Assembly (NCBI RefSeq): GCF_000412635.1
Contig: NZ_ASTG01000002.1
Span: 17,270 to 81,269, forward strand
Reading direction: 5' to 3'
Source: Sphingobium bisphenolivorans
GTDB taxonomy: Bacteria > Pseudomonadota > Alphaproteobacteria > Sphingomonadales > Sphingomonadaceae
DNA length: 64,000 nt
Every line of letters starts with the position of its first letter. Positions within the stretch are counted from its first letter, which is position 1. The translations under genes and the position numbers were made by a program. Under the pieces are notes generated by a model. It had not been told where the DNA came from, did not search any database, and was given only the letters and a program-made list of their open reading frames with translations. Shown here piece after piece: positions 44,567-53,886 of this stretch.

Positions 44567-45898
44567 ATGACTTCCGCCGCCGCATATAAGAGCAATCTGG
44601 CCGAATTGATGAAGGAAGCCGATCCGCACGGCGACGTGGCAAGGGGGATGCGCGAGATCCGCGAGTTGATCGGGGACGGGGCCACGATCGTCGCGCGCAC
44701 CTTCTTCGATGCCTATATGGAGGAGACGGGCCTGCGCTCCCGGCTCAACCCTTCGACTCTCGCCAAGGTGGAAACCGAGGCGCATGAATATGTGCGCCAG
44801 AAGCTCAGCCATTATGAGGCGGCCGAATGGGCGAATAGCGCCACCGCCTGCGTGCGGCACGCCCGCAGCCACGGCTTTTCCGCGACATCGGTGCTGCGGC
44901 CGGTCGCAACCGCGAACCAGAAGCTGCTGGATTTGGTCTGGGAACGTGCCGCCGATGAACCAACGCGGCAGAGGCTCATCAAGCTCCTGATGCAAGTCGG
45001 CATGGCCGATGCCGGACTGATGGCGAACGTCACCGCAATGGATGAAGCCGAAGCGCAGCGCAGCGAACGCCAGCAGTTCGGACAAATGTTCGAACAACGG
45101 ATCATGGGCGAGATCGACAGCGCCTCGCAACTGGGCGAATCGCTGCGGGAACAGGCCAAGGACGCGTCTGCCGCCACCCGTGGCATGCTCGGCAAGGCGT
45201 CGGAAGTCGCCGCCGCCGCCGAACAGTCCGCCCTCGCGATGCGTGAAGCCGCCCGCACTTCCGCAGGCCTCATCCGCGCGATCGAGGACGCACGCACCGA
45301 AGTGGAAACCGCGGCCGACGTGGCCCAGCGCGCTGCGCGCCAGTCCGGCGACGCCGTCGCCATGTCCACTACCCTTTCGGACCATGCCAAGTCGATCGAG
45401 TCGATCCTTGGCCTGATCCGCGACATCGCCGGGCAAACCAACCTGCTGGCTCTGAACGCAACGATCGAGGCGGCGCGCGCCGGCGACGCCGGACGGGGCT
45501 TCGCGGTCGTCGCGCAGGAGGTGAAAAGCCTCGCCAACCAGACCGCCCGCGCCACCGACGAGATTGCCGGGCGCATCGCCGACATCCAAGCATCTACCCG
45601 CCTGTCGGTCGAAACCAACGAACGCATCCGCGATACGGTAGGGGAAGTCCAATCGAGTGCGGAACGCATCCGCCACGCGATGGACGCGCAGGCGCAGACC
45701 GTCACGATGATTACCGCCGCCGTCGATGAAACCGCACTCGCGGCGGACTCCATGTCTTCGACCATCTCGGCGATCCGACAGGATACCGAAGTCGTCGCGT
45801 CGGAAATCGACCAGCTGGAACGTGGGTTCATGAGCGTCGAGGGCAAGCTCACCAGCCTGCGCCACGCGTCGTCCGACTTCGGCAAGCAGGTGGCTTGA
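44567..45898 (+). CDS. Soluble methyl-accepting chemotaxis protein with globin-coupled-sensor-like N-terminus
   Basis: 443 residues without membrane segments. Residues about 180-443 are the MCP signalling coiled coil with the hairpin tip [48 protein letters not shown]. The N-terminal 160 residues are all helical; the stretch [28 protein letters not shown] aligns in spacing with globin-coupled sensors, in which the HAR histidine (here His98) is the haem ligand. An aerotaxis-type oxygen receptor is therefore plausible but unproven. No che genes are adjacent, so it would act with a remote chemotaxis cluster. Confidence 0.85.
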   Translation: MTSAAAYKSNLAELMKEADPHGDVARGMREIRELIGDGATIVARTFFDAYMEETGLRSRLNPSTLAKVETEAHEYVRQKLSHYEAAEWANSATACVRHARSHGFSATSVLRPVATANQKLLDLVWERAADEPTRQRLIKLLMQVGMADAGLMANVTAMDEAEAQRSERQQFGQMFEQRIMGEIDSASQLGESLREQAKDASAATRGMLGKASEVAAAAEQSALAMREAARTSAGLIRAIEDARTEVETAADVAQRAARQSGDAVAMSTTLSDHAKSIESILGLIRDIAGQTNLLALNATIEAARAGDAGRGFAVVAQEVKSLANQTARATDEIAGRIADIQASTRLSVETNERIRDTVGEVQSSAERIRHAMDAQAQTVTMITAAVDETALAADSMSSTISAIRQDTEVVASEIDQLERGFMSVEGKLTSLRHASSDFGKQVA

Positions 45899-45950
45899 GG
45901 AGGTAAGACGCGCTTCCCCTCGCCTGCGCAAGGGGTTAAAGGGCGGCGTC

Positions 45951-46949
45951 ATGAACGATGCCGCTACTCCGCTCGGCCAGAGCTGGAAAGTCACCCTTCC
46001 CTGCACCCGCGCCGAAGCGGAGGCGCTGGACGGGGACATCGCCGCCTTCGCACTGATGGATCGCCCGCCGGTGCTGATGACCAGCGAAGCAGAACCCGAC
46101 AATGAGGACAGCTGGCGGCTGGATGCCTATTTCGAGGGGCAGCCCAGCCCGACGGCGGTCAAGCTGCTTCGCTCGCTAGTCCCCAGCGCCGCCGGCATCA
46201 CGCCGCAGATCGAGCAGCTGCCCGATGAGGATTGGGTGACGCTGAGCCAGCAGGGACTGGAACCGGTCACCGCCGGCCGTTTCCATGTGCGCAACCTCCC
46301 AGCCGACCCGGAGCAGGCTGGCCATGTCAATTTCCTCATTGAGGCCAGCCGCGCCTTCGGGACTGGACAGCATGAGACGACGGCGGGCTGTCTCGCCATG
46401 CTGGACCGCATGCGCCGCGTCGGCATGCGGTTCGGCAATGTCGCGGATATCGGCACGGGAACGGGACTGCTCGCCTTCGCCGCGCTCCACCTCTGGCCGC
46501 GCGCCTATGCGACAGCCTCTGACATCGATCCCGTCGCCGTCGAAATCAGTGCGCAGAATGCCGCCGCCAACCGCATCACCCTTGGCAAGGGTCAGGGGCA
46601 GCTGGCGCTTTATACCGCAGCGGGCGTGGATCACCCGGCCATCGCCGCCCGCGCGCCTTATGACCTGCTGATCGCCAACATCCTGGCCGGGCCGCTGATC
46701 GAACTCGCCCCCTCGCTTTGCGCGCGGATCGAGGAAGGCGGCACGATCGTCCTTGCCGGACTGCTGAAGGAACAGGCCGACGGGGTGCTCGCCGCCTATC
46801 GCGCACAAGGCATGCGCCTTGCCGAAAGGGCGGACCGAGGCGATTGGCCGACCCTGCGCCTGCGCAAGCGCCCGAAGATCGGATGGAAGCGCCCGCGACG
46901 GATCGACGGCACGGCGCGCGGCGAAGCGCCCGGCTTCGGCAGCCTTTGA
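45951..46949 (+). CDS. prmA: Ribosomal protein L11 methyltransferase PrmA
   Basis: 332-residue SAM-dependent enzyme that trimethylates ribosomal protein L11. The C-terminal Rossmann domain shows motif I DIGTGTGLLAFAAL, the acidic motif II ASDIDPVAVEISAQNAAANRI, and YDLLIANILAGPLIELAP, the PrmA form of the NPPY-like motif. RAFGTGQHETTAGCLAML precedes motif I as in PrmA. The N-terminal third is the L11-recognition domain. The C-terminus is longer and more basic (KRPKIGWKRPRR) than in Escherichia coli. Confidence 0.94.
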   Translation: MNDAATPLGQSWKVTLPCTRAEAEALDGDIAAFALMDRPPVLMTSEAEPDNEDSWRLDAYFEGQPSPTAVKLLRSLVPSAAGITPQIEQLPDEDWVTLSQQGLEPVTAGRFHVRNLPADPEQAGHVNFLIEASRAFGTGQHETTAGCLAMLDRMRRVGMRFGNVADIGTGTGLLAFAALHLWPRAYATASDIDPVAVEISAQNAAANRITLGKGQGQLALYTAAGVDHPAIAARAPYDLLIANILAGPLIELAPSLCARIEEGGTIVLAGLLKEQADGVLAAYRAQGMRLAERADRGDWPTLRLRKRPKIGWKRPRRIDGTARGEAPGFGSL

Positions 46950-46986
46950 CTTGGCCTTGCCCTGCTCTCACCAGAAGGATCAGCCC

Positions 46987-47703
46987 ATGACCATCACCCG
47001 CCAAGTCATCGTTCATGAGGGCCCCGGAGGCACTTTCGAGAGCATGGCCGTCCTGGACGACCGCGCGAGCGCGCCCCGACCCGGCATCCTGCTCTTCCCC
47101 AATGTGCTGGGCACCAAGGAGGCGGACTTCGCCTATGCGGAAAAGCTTGCCGCGTTGGGCTATACGGTGCTCGTCGCCGACGTCTTTGGGCAGGGCAAGC
47201 GCACAACCCGCGCGGACGCGGATTTCGGCCGCTACATGGCTGAGCTGAACGCCGACAGGGAGCTGCTGCGCGAGCGGGTGCACACCGTCCATGCCGTGCT
47301 GAAGTCGCTTGACGAGGTGGATGCGGATCGCACCGCCGCGATCGGCTTCTGCTTCGGCGGGAAATGCGTACTCGATCTGGCACGTTCAGGCGCTGACATT
47401 GCCGGCGGCGTCAGCTTCCATGGGGTCTATGACGCCCCTCCTTTCGAAAACGCGCGAATCACCGCCAAGCTGCTGGTCTGCCACGGCTGGGATGACCCGA
47501 TCGCTCCGCCCGAAGCCACCGTCGCTCTAGCAACTGAACTTACCGAGGCGGGCTGCGACTGGCAGATTCACGCCTACGGCCACACCGGCCACGCTTTCAC
47601 CGACCACGACGCGAACATGCCGGACATGGGGCTCGCCTACAACCATGCCGCGGATCAGCGCAGCTTCCGCGCGATGACGGATTTCCTCGGCGAGATTTTC
47701 TGA
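46987..47703 (+). CDS. Dienelactone hydrolase family protein
   Basis: 238-residue alpha/beta hydrolase. The nucleophile Cys122 lies in IGFCFGGKC; Asp169/170 in CHGWDDP and His202 in GHTGHAF complete the Cys-Asp-His triad typical of dienelactone hydrolases, which open lactone rings in chloroaromatic breakdown. Many chromosomal members act on other esters, and no catechol pathway genes are near, so the substrate is open. An AAGGA site precedes the ATG at 46987; a longer open frame upstream overlaps prmA and is not used. Confidence 0.92.
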   Translation: MTITRQVIVHEGPGGTFESMAVLDDRASAPRPGILLFPNVLGTKEADFAYAEKLAALGYTVLVADVFGQGKRTTRADADFGRYMAELNADRELLRERVHTVHAVLKSLDEVDADRTAAIGFCFGGKCVLDLARSGADIAGGVSFHGVYDAPPFENARITAKLLVCHGWDDPIAPPEATVALATELTEAGCDWQIHAYGHTGHAFTDHDANMPDMGLAYNHAADQRSFRAMTDFLGEIF

Positions 47704-47753
47704 AGGCACCCTCTCCGTCATCCCAGCTTTCGTCGGGGATGGCGGCTGTTACT

Positions 47754-48884
47754 TCAAACTTCGTCGATCATCTCCGCCAGCACTGCCAGGCAATCCTTCG
47801 CCAACTGGATCGAACGGGCGGGCGACCAGCCGAAATCGGCGTCGGGCAGGTCGTCATTATCCTTGAACGGCATCTCCAGCGTCATCGCGACCGCACCAAA
47901 CCGCTCCGCGAGCTGGTTGGTCGACATCGACAGGTTCGCCTTGCCCTCGCCCGCTAAGGGATAGCCCTTCTTCGTCTGGAAATCGGGTGTCCGCGCGGCG
48001 AGCGTATCGCGGTAGCGGTGGTAGAGCGCCAGTTGCCGCTCCGTAATGGAGGGAATGCCTTCGAAGCCGGCGAGGAACACGGCCGCGATTGCTTCATCGC
48101 CATGCACGTCCATCGCGAAGTCGACGCCGGTCTGCTCCATCGCCGCGCGGATGTGGAAAACCTCCGGGCTGCGCTCCGTCGATGGCTCATGCCATTCGCG
48201 ATTGAGGTTGATGCCCGCCGCATTGGTGCGCAGATGGCCCCGGCGGCTGCCGTCGGGGTTCATGTTGGGCACGATGTGGAACGTCGCCCGCGCCCGCAGC
48301 AGCCGCGCCACGGCATCTTCCTCGTCGCAGAGCCGCTCCAGCGCGCCCTCCATCCACCATTCGGCCATGCTTTCGCCGGGATGCTGGCGCGCGTAGAGCC
48401 AGACCTTCTTCGGCCCATCCCCCAGCACCAGAAGGTCGAGCGGCTGCCCGTCGAGCGTCAGCCCCAGCTCGCGATGCTCGACGCCCGGCTGGCTCGCGGC
48501 CCAGGCAACCAGATCATGGTGCCGCTCCATCGAGTAAGGCGCGAAATAGGCGAGCCACACAGCATTGCTGTCAGGCGACAGGCGGATCGTCAACGTACCG
48601 TCGGCATAGCCGGTGTCGGCGAGCAGCCAGTTCTCCCGATCCTCGCTGTAGCGCGCCTTGTAGCCCGGCCAGCCATCAGGATAGGCCGATGTGCCGCAAT
48701 TGGTGATCGCCAGCTCCACCTCACGGCCTGCGACACCGGCGACGCGGAAGTGGAACCACTGATAGAATTCGCTCTGCCGGTCGCGCACGATCTCCAACTC
48801 GGCGCGGACCCCAGCGGGGGTATCGGTGATGGAGAGGACGCTGATATTGCCGCTGTCGAAGGCGCTTGTGATCGAGATGGTCAT
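47754..48884 (-). CDS. M14-type cytosolic zinc carboxypeptidase
   Basis: 376 residues: an N-terminal beta-sandwich domain (about 1-125, YQWFHFRVAGVAGREVELAI) followed by an M14 peptidase domain. Zinc ligands are His168 and Glu171 (ARQHPGESMAEWW) and His261 (MDVHGDE); the catalytic Glu is Glu337 in LEMPF. This architecture is that of cytosolic carboxypeptidases (CCP/AGBL), which in eukaryotes trim glutamates from tubulin; bacterial substrates are unknown. Its start overlaps the end of the DUF4136 gene by 4 bp. Confidence 0.92.
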   Translation of the reverse strand: MTISITSAFDSGNISVLSITDTPAGVRAELEIVRDRQSEFYQWFHFRVAGVAGREVELAITNCGTSAYPDGWPGYKARYSEDRENWLLADTGYADGTLTIRLSPDSNAVWLAYFAPYSMERHHDLVAWAASQPGVEHRELGLTLDGQPLDLLVLGDGPKKVWLYARQHPGESMAEWWMEGALERLCDEEDAVARLLRARATFHIVPNMNPDGSRRGHLRTNAAGINLNREWHEPSTERSPEVFHIRAAMEQTGVDFAMDVHGDEAIAAVFLAGFEGIPSITERQLALYHRYRDTLAARTPDFQTKKGYPLAGEGKANLSMSTNQLAERFGAVAMTLEMPFKDNDDLPDADFGWSPARSIQLAKDCLAVLAEMIDEV

Positions 48885-49474
48885 TTGACGGTTATAGTGC
48901 GCCCGGATTCCCCCGGATAGCCCCCGATCAGCGCGGATGCGAGCTTCTGCGCGGAGACGCCAGGCTGGGCCGCGGGCGATCCCTCCCGCGCCTGGGTCAT
49001 CGCGCGGCCTTCCCAGATCGTGGTCGAATCGGATCGGCGACGCAGCTGCACCTGCAATTCGGTATAAACGACTCCTTTGGGCTTGCCCGACAGGTTGATC
49101 CCCAGACCAAGGCCCACGCCCGAGAAGCCGCCGCTGCCGACCCCTCCACCTACGCCAACGCTCACAGGGCCGCGCCGGGTATCATAAGCGGGATCGCGGA
49201 AAGAGCGGCTGAAACCCACCAGCGCGATATAGTCGCTCCCGGCGGCGGGGGCGGAGGTGAAGCCCGCGCGCTGCAATTCCTGCTCCACGGCCGCCGCATA
49301 GGTACGAAATTCCAGCCCGACATCAGGATTGCCGGGCATTTCCTGCACCACGACCGTGCCGCTGCGGGCCGGATTGTCGATGTGGAAGCGGGTTACCTCG
49401 ACAGGCGGAACCGCGGTCGCACAGGCGCCGAGCGACAGGGCGAGGAGCGAAGGAAGAATGATCTGCTTCAACAT
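48881..49474 (-). CDS. DUF4136 family lipoprotein
   Basis: 197-residue putative lipoprotein (LSLGAC, Cys18). The DUF4136-like domain shows VTRFHIDNPARSGTVVVQEM, LEFRTYAAAVEQELQRAGF, a Gly-rich turn (VGVGGGVGSGGFSGVGLGLGIN) and VVYTELQVQLRRRSDSTTIWEGRA. Related proteins are periplasm-facing outer-membrane lipoproteins of unknown function. It is the first gene of a two-gene unit with the carboxypeptidase. Confidence 0.85.
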   Translation of the reverse strand: MLKQIILPSLLALSLGACATAVPPVEVTRFHIDNPARSGTVVVQEMPGNPDVGLEFRTYAAAVEQELQRAGFTSAPAAGSDYIALVGFSRSFRDPAYDTRRGPVSVGVGGGVGSGGFSGVGLGLGINLSGKPKGVVYTELQVQLRRRSDSTTIWEGRAMTQAREGSPAAQPGVSAQKLASALIGGYPGESGRTITVK

Positions 49475-49597
49475 GGACGCTTATCTCCGAAGATGATGTC
49501 CTCTACACGACGCGGCTACGGGATTTCCCTCTAACGCTTGAAACCGCTCCTTCGCTGCATACCGGATCAACGACATGAAAAGCCACGGCGCAGACCC

Positions 49598-49624
49598 TTG
49601 ACTTTGGGGCGCCCCGCCCATAGG
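49598..49624 (+). promoter_or_regulatory. Candidate sigma-70 promoter of rpmJ
   Basis: TTGACT at 49598-49603 followed after 15 bases by CATAGG at 49619-49624, about 44 bp before the rpmJ start. The -35 element is strong, the -10 element and short spacing are weak. Confidence 0.4.
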
Positions 49625-49667
49625 GGCTGCGCTTCGATTTTCGATCACAAGATTTCAAGGGCCGACC

Positions 49668-49793
49668 ATGAAGATCCGTAATTCGCTCAAGTCGCTCAAG
49701 GGCCGTCACCGGGACAACCGCGTGATCCGTCGTCGCGGCCGCACCTACGTCATCAACAAGACCAACCGCCGGTTCAAGGCTCGCCAGGGCTGA
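49668..49793 (+). CDS. rpmJ: Ribosomal protein L36 (zinc-free type)
   Basis: 41-residue ribosomal protein of the 50S subunit: [20 protein letters not shown], then [20 protein letters not shown] and Gly. It has no cysteine or zinc site, so it is the C-minus (type B, YkgO-like) form. In many bacteria that form is the low-zinc paralogue, but alphaproteobacteria commonly carry it as the only L36. The strongly basic 41-codon frame directly precedes the HAD gene with three bases between stop and start. Confidence 0.95.
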   Translation: MKIRNSLKSLKGRHRDNRVIRRRGRTYVINKTNRRFKARQG

Positions 49794-49796
49794 CCA

Positions 49797-50426
49797 ATGA
49801 CGGAGGTTGCCGCCGTCATCTTCGACGTCGGCAATGTCCTCTATCATTGGAACCCTCGGGTTCTGTACGAGCGCCTGATCGATGATGATCGGGCGCTCGA
49901 CGCGTTTCTGCGCGACGTCGTGACGCCGGAATGGCATTTCCAGCATGATGCGGGACGCCCTTTCGCGGAAACCAGTGCTGAGCTGATTGCCCGCCATCCC
50001 GAACATGCCGCACTGATACGACATTGGGGCGACAATTTCATCGACAGCGTCGCCCCGGCGATCTCGGGCATGCCGCAGCTGGTGCGCGATCTGCATGAGG
50101 CCGACGTGCCGCTCTACGCCATCACCAATTTCAGCGCGGAATTCTGGCCGCTATTCCATGCCCGGGAGCGGGCGCTTTTCGCACCCTTCCGCGACATCGT
50201 CGTCTCGGGCGCCGAAGGGCTGGTGAAGCCCGACAGCGCCATCTACCAGCTCGCCCTCGATCGATTCGGCATTCTCCCGAGCCAGGCGCTGTTCGTGGAC
50301 GACCGGCCCGAGAATATCGCTGCGGCTGAGGCGGCGGGCATGCGCGGCCATCTCTTCATCGACGCGGCGGCGCTGCGCCGGGACCTGGCCGCGCGGGGAC
50401 TGCTTACGCCCCGTCCCGTCCCCTGA
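49797..50426 (+). CDS. HAD-IA family hydrolase (YihX-like)
   Basis: 209-residue HAD phosphatase. Motif I differs from the classical form: VIFDVGNVLYHW, with the nucleophile Asp10 and Val-Gly in place of the DxDGT, as in YihX-type phosphatases. Motif II is Thr in ITNFS, motif III Lys in LVKPDSAIY and motif IV FVDDRPENIAAA. Substrates of YihX relatives include sugar phosphates such as glucose 1-phosphate. It lies directly behind rpmJ and its 3' end overlaps the opposing pyk gene by 23 bp. Confidence 0.9.
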   Translation: MTEVAAVIFDVGNVLYHWNPRVLYERLIDDDRALDAFLRDVVTPEWHFQHDAGRPFAETSAELIARHPEHAALIRHWGDNFIDSVAPAISGMPQLVRDLHEADVPLYAITNFSAEFWPLFHARERALFAPFRDIVVSGAEGLVKPDSAIYQLALDRFGILPSQALFVDDRPENIAAAEAAGMRGHLFIDAAALRRDLAARGLLTPRPVP

Positions 50427-51861
50427 GTTCATCCCCGCGAATCGCGGTGACGTGCAGCACGTTGGTCGATCCGGGCGTGCCGAATGGCACGCCCGCCAGA
50501 ACCACGATCTTGCCGCCCTTCTCGGTCATATTGTGGCGCAGCGCCATGCGGCGGGCTTTGCCGATCATTTCCTCGAAATTGCCGACATCCTTCGTCCGCA
50601 CCGCATGCACACCCCAGGTGAGGCCGAGTTTACGCGCGGTGTCGGTGCGCGGCGTCAGCGCCAGAATCGCGGTCATCGGCCGCTCGCGCGCGACGCGGCG
50701 CACCGTGCTGCCCGATAAGGTGAAGCAGGTGATCGCGCTTGCGCCGACCACGGACACGATCCCGGCTGCGCCTTCTGCGAGAGCGTCGGCGGTCGTTGCG
50801 TCCGGCTTGGTTTCGGTGAAATGCAGCCGCGCAAAATAGCCGGGATCGCGCTCCACGCTGTGGGCGATGCTGTCCATCATCGTCACTGCCTCGACGGGCC
50901 AGTCGCCCGCCGCCGTCTCTGCCGACAGCATGATCGCATCGGCGCCGTCATAGACTGCCGTCGCCACGTCCGACACCTCAGCGCGGGTCGGCGTGGGCGC
51001 CTTGATCATCGATTCGAGCATCTGCGTCGCCACCACCACGGGCCGCCCCATGCGGCGCGCGGTGGCCACGATCTGCTTCTGCAACGGCGGCACCGCCTGC
51101 GGCGGCAGTTCCACCCCCAGATCGCCGCGCGCGACCATCACGCCATCGGCCAGTTCGATAATCTCCTCCAGCCGCTGCACGGCGGAGGGCTTCTCGATCT
51201 TCGCCATCAGCGCGCCATGGCCGCCCATCAGCTTGCGCGCCTCCGCCAGATCCTCGGGCCGCTGCACGAAGCTGAGCGCGATCCAGTCGCAGCCCTGTTC
51301 GACCGCGAAGCTGAGGTCGCGCCGGTCCTTTTCGGTCAGGGCCGGCACGGGCACCACGACGTCGGGCACATTGACGCCCTTGCGGTTGGACAGCGTGCCG
51401 CCCACCTCGACCACCGTGTCGATGCGGCTGTCCGTCACCGCCTTGACGCGCAGCACCAGCTTGCCATCGTCCAGCAGCAGCCGCGTATCGGGCAGCAACG
51501 CCCGATAGATTTCCGGATGCGGCAGGTTGACGCGCTGCGCGTCGCCGGGCGCCGGGTCATTGTCGAGTATGAAGGCGGCGCCCGTCTCCAGCACGGCAAG
51601 CCCGCTGGCGAAGGTTCCGACGCGAAGCTTCGGCCCCTGAAGATCGCCCAGGATCGTCGTCGGCCGGCTGAATTCCTTTTCCAGCGCGCGGATGGCGGCG
51701 ATGCGCGCGGCATGATCCTCATGCGCGCCGTGGCTCATGTTGATGCGGAAGGCGTCTGCCCCTGCCACGAAGAGCGCCCGGATCATCTCCGGGCTGTCGC
51801 TCGCAGGGCCAAGGGTCGCCAAGATACGGACCTTGCGCGTGCGGGGCGGTAATCTCATCAT
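50404..51861 (-). CDS. pyk: Pyruvate kinase
   Basis: Glycolytic enzyme converting phosphoenolpyruvate and ADP to pyruvate and ATP. Family motifs: RKVRILATLGPASDSPEMI, FRINMSHGAHEDH, GDLQGPKLRVG, IALSFVQRPEDL, MAKIEKPSAVQRLEEIIELADGVMVARGDLGVELP (catalytic lysine and metal Glu), and ATQMLESMIKAPTPTRAEVSDVATAVYDGADAIMLSAETA. The C-terminal regulatory domain is present. From the ATG at 51861, behind AGGAG, the protein has 485 residues; an in-frame ATG at 51885 gives 493. Confidence 0.98.
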   Translation of the reverse strand: MMRLPPRTRKVRILATLGPASDSPEMIRALFVAGADAFRINMSHGAHEDHAARIAAIRALEKEFSRPTTILGDLQGPKLRVGTFASGLAVLETGAAFILDNDPAPGDAQRVNLPHPEIYRALLPDTRLLLDDGKLVLRVKAVTDSRIDTVVEVGGTLSNRKGVNVPDVVVPVPALTEKDRRDLSFAVEQGCDWIALSFVQRPEDLAEARKLMGGHGALMAKIEKPSAVQRLEEIIELADGVMVARGDLGVELPPQAVPPLQKQIVATARRMGRPVVVATQMLESMIKAPTPTRAEVSDVATAVYDGADAIMLSAETAAGDWPVEAVTMMDSIAHSVERDPGYFARLHFTETKPDATTADALAEGAAGIVSVVGASAITCFTLSGSTVRRVARERPMTAILALTPRTDTARKLGLTWGVHAVRTKDVGNFEEMIGKARRMALRHNMTEKGGKIVVLAGVPFGTPGSTNVLHVTAIRGDELRGRDGA

Positions 51862-51968
51862 TCTGTTCAAGCTCCTGACCGTCATGGTCGCCGCTGATTT
51901 GCCAGGGCGCGATTTTCGATTATCCGTGCTGCACGACAGGATTATGTAGACAGCGAAAGGGCTTCGCC

Positions 51969-52268
51969 GTGACCGACACCATACTCAACGACGTCGTTGC
52001 CGCAACCGCCTTCCGACGCTTGGTGGCTCATTTGCAGCATCGCACCGACGTTCAGAATATCGATCTCATGGGCACGGCGGGTTTCTGCCGCAACTGCCTG
52101 GCCGACTGGATCGCCGAAGCGGACGGCGCGATGAGCAAGGATCAGGCGCGCGAGATCATCCACGGCATGCCCTTTGCCGAATGGAAGGCACGCCACCAGA
52201 GCGACGCGACGCCGGAACAGATCGCGCGGATGCAGGAGAGTGTGGCGAAGAACGCCGATACTCATTAG
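51969..52268 (+). CDS. DUF1244 family protein
   Basis: 99-residue protein of the DUF1244 family, recognised by [37 protein letters not shown] and [15 protein letters not shown]. The two cysteines in GFCRNCL are conserved in the family and may bind a metal. Function unknown. It starts at a GTG behind GAAAGGG and is followed by the gapR gene 44 bp later. The pyk gene is divergent. Confidence 0.9.
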   Translation: MTDTILNDVVAATAFRRLVAHLQHRTDVQNIDLMGTAGFCRNCLADWIAEADGAMSKDQAREIIHGMPFAEWKARHQSDATPEQIARMQESVAKNADTH

Positions 52269-52312
52269 GAGCGTCCGCCAACCGATTCACACATTACCGG
52301 AGACTTGAAGGA

Positions 52313-52555
52313 ATGAGCGAGGGCAACGTCGCCGCAGATCAGCTACGCCTGCTGATCGAGCGCATCGAACGGCTTGAGGAAGAAAAGAAGGGGATCGGCG
52401 ACGACATCAAGGACGTCTATCTGGAAGCCAAGGCGACCGGTTACGACGCCAAGATCATGCGCCAGATCATTCGCTTGCGGAAGATGCCGGCGCACGACCG
52501 GCAGGAGATGGAGGCCATTCTCCAGACCTACCTCGCTGCGTTGGGCATGGAATAA
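52313..52555 (+). CDS. gapR: GapR-like nucleoid-associated protein (DUF2312)
   Basis: 80-residue DUF2312 protein: [52 protein letters not shown], the full GapR core. In Caulobacter GapR is a DNA-clamping protein that binds overtwisted AT-rich DNA ahead of replication and transcription and stimulates topoisomerases. The first helix forms a coiled-coil dimer, the second half the tetramer. The ATG at 52313 has GAAGGA directly upstream. Conserved across Alphaproteobacteria. Confidence 0.95.
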   Translation: MSEGNVAADQLRLLIERIERLEEEKKGIGDDIKDVYLEAKATGYDAKIMRQIIRLRKMPAHDRQEMEAILQTYLAALGME

Positions 52556-52658
52556 GCCGCGTTTCCTTGACTCCGCTCCCGATGCGCCTGACCAATATGG
52601 GCCGGCGTATCGGGACCGCTCTGAGGCGCCTTGCCAACCTCTGTCAGGGATCATGACC

Positions 52659-52985
52659 ATGTCCGAGATCATCGTCAGCACCACCAGCCGTCTGGAAGGG
52701 CGACCCGCGAAGGAATATCTCGGCATCGTCACCGGCGAGGTGATCGTCGGGGCCAACCTGTTCCGCGACCTGTTCGCCAGCGTGCGCGACATCGTCGGCG
52801 GCCGTTCGGGCGCTTATGAGGATGTGCTGCAACGCGCGCGGGAGCAGGCGATCGGGGAGATGCGAATGCGCGCGGCGACGCTGGGCGCAAATGCGGTGGT
52901 GGGCGTCGATCTCGACTATGAGGTGCTCGGCGCCAACGGCTCCATGCTCATGGTGTCGGCATCGGGCACGGCGATCCTCGTCTGA
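52659..52985 (+). CDS. YbjQ family heavy-metal-binding-like protein
   Basis: 108-residue YbjQ/UPF0145 protein that forms pentameric rings in solved structures. Motifs: [50 protein letters not shown] and [19 protein letters not shown]. The family is annotated as heavy-metal binding, but the biological role is unknown. ATG codons occur at 52653 and 52659; AGGGA sits at a good distance only from the second. Confidence 0.9.
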   Translation: MSEIIVSTTSRLEGRPAKEYLGIVTGEVIVGANLFRDLFASVRDIVGGRSGAYEDVLQRAREQAIGEMRMRAATLGANAVVGVDLDYEVLGANGSMLMVSASGTAILV

Positions 52986-53053
52986 CGTTGCGCATCCACG
53001 GCGTGCTCGCTAGAGAGCGCGCTTCGGACAAACAGACAGTTTAGGAGCAGGCC

Positions 53054-53797
53054 GTGGCCGGCCATAGCAAATTCAAGAACATCATGCATCGCAAGGGCGC
53101 GCAGGACAAGAAGCGCTCCTCGATGTTCTCCAAGCTCAGCCGCGAAATCACCGTGGCGGCGAAGATGGGCATGCCCGATCCGGACATGAACCCGCGCCTG
53201 CGCCTGGCGGTCAACGCGGCCAAGGCGCAGTCGATGCCCAAGGACAACATCCAGCGCGCGATCGACAAGGCGATCGGCGGCGACACGGAAAATTACGAGG
53301 AAATCCGCTATGAGGGCTATGGCCCCGGCGGCGTCGCCATCATCGTCGAGGCGCTGACCGACAACCGCAACCGCACCGCGACCAACGTGCGCACGGCTTT
53401 CTCCAAGAATGGCGGCAATCTCGGCGCGTCGGGTGCGGTGAGCCATGGCTTCGACCGCATGGGCCTCATCACCTATCCGGCGAGCGCCGGCGATGCGGAC
53501 TTGGTATTCGAAGCGGCGCTGGAAGCGGGCGCGGACGATGTCTCCTCGAACGACGACGAACATGAAATCTGGACCGCCATGGACGCGCTTCACGAAGTCG
53601 CCAGGGCGCTGGAAGCCAAGCTCGGCCCGGCAGAAGGCGCCAAGCTCGCCTGGAAGCCGCAGACCACGGTAGAGGTGGACGAAAGCAACGCCGCGACGCT
53701 GATGAAGCTGGTCGATACGCTGGAAGAGGATGACGACGTCCAGACCGTCTGGGGCAATTATGAAGTCTCCGACGAGGTCATGGAGAAGCTGGGCTAA
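53054..53797 (+). CDS. yebC: YebC/PmpR family protein
   Basis: 247-residue YebC family protein starting at a GTG behind AGGAG ([20 protein letters not shown]). Also seen are [22 protein letters not shown] text, [45 protein letters not shown] and [35 protein letters not shown]. Family members were described as transcription regulators, and more recently as translation factors that relieve ribosome stalling at proline runs. It precedes ruvC, a gene order that is common. Confidence 0.96.
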   Translation: MAGHSKFKNIMHRKGAQDKKRSSMFSKLSREITVAAKMGMPDPDMNPRLRLAVNAAKAQSMPKDNIQRAIDKAIGGDTENYEEIRYEGYGPGGVAIIVEALTDNRNRTATNVRTAFSKNGGNLGASGAVSHGFDRMGLITYPASAGDADLVFEAALEAGADDVSSNDDEHEIWTAMDALHEVARALEAKLGPAEGAKLAWKPQTTVEVDESNAATLMKLVDTLEEDDDVQTVWGNYEVSDEVMEKLG

Positions 53798-53807
53798 TCG
53801 CATCGAG

Positions 53808-53877
53808 TCCGTTCGTGTCGAGCGAAGTCGAGACACGGTAGCGCAACCGCTTCTCGACTTCGCTCGAAGCGAACGGA
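53808..53877. repeat. 26-bp inverted repeat between yebC and ruvC
   Basis: Left arm 53808-53833 (core GTCGAGCGAAGTCGAGA) pairs with right arm 53852-53877 (core TCTCGACTTCGCTCGA) with two mismatches in 26, around an 18-base loop. This is a dispersed sphingomonad type of palindrome. It ends ten bases before the ruvC start, so it may hinder or gate ruvC translation if transcribed with yebC. Confidence 0.8.
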
Positions 53878-53886
53878 GGTCCATCC

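Noticed and set aside
52581..52655. 24-codon Arg-rich ORF before the YbjQ gene, ending in the YbjQ start region
   Set aside because: No ribosome site, no hydrophobic or conserved feature, and the length is easily reached by chance; I did not annotate it.
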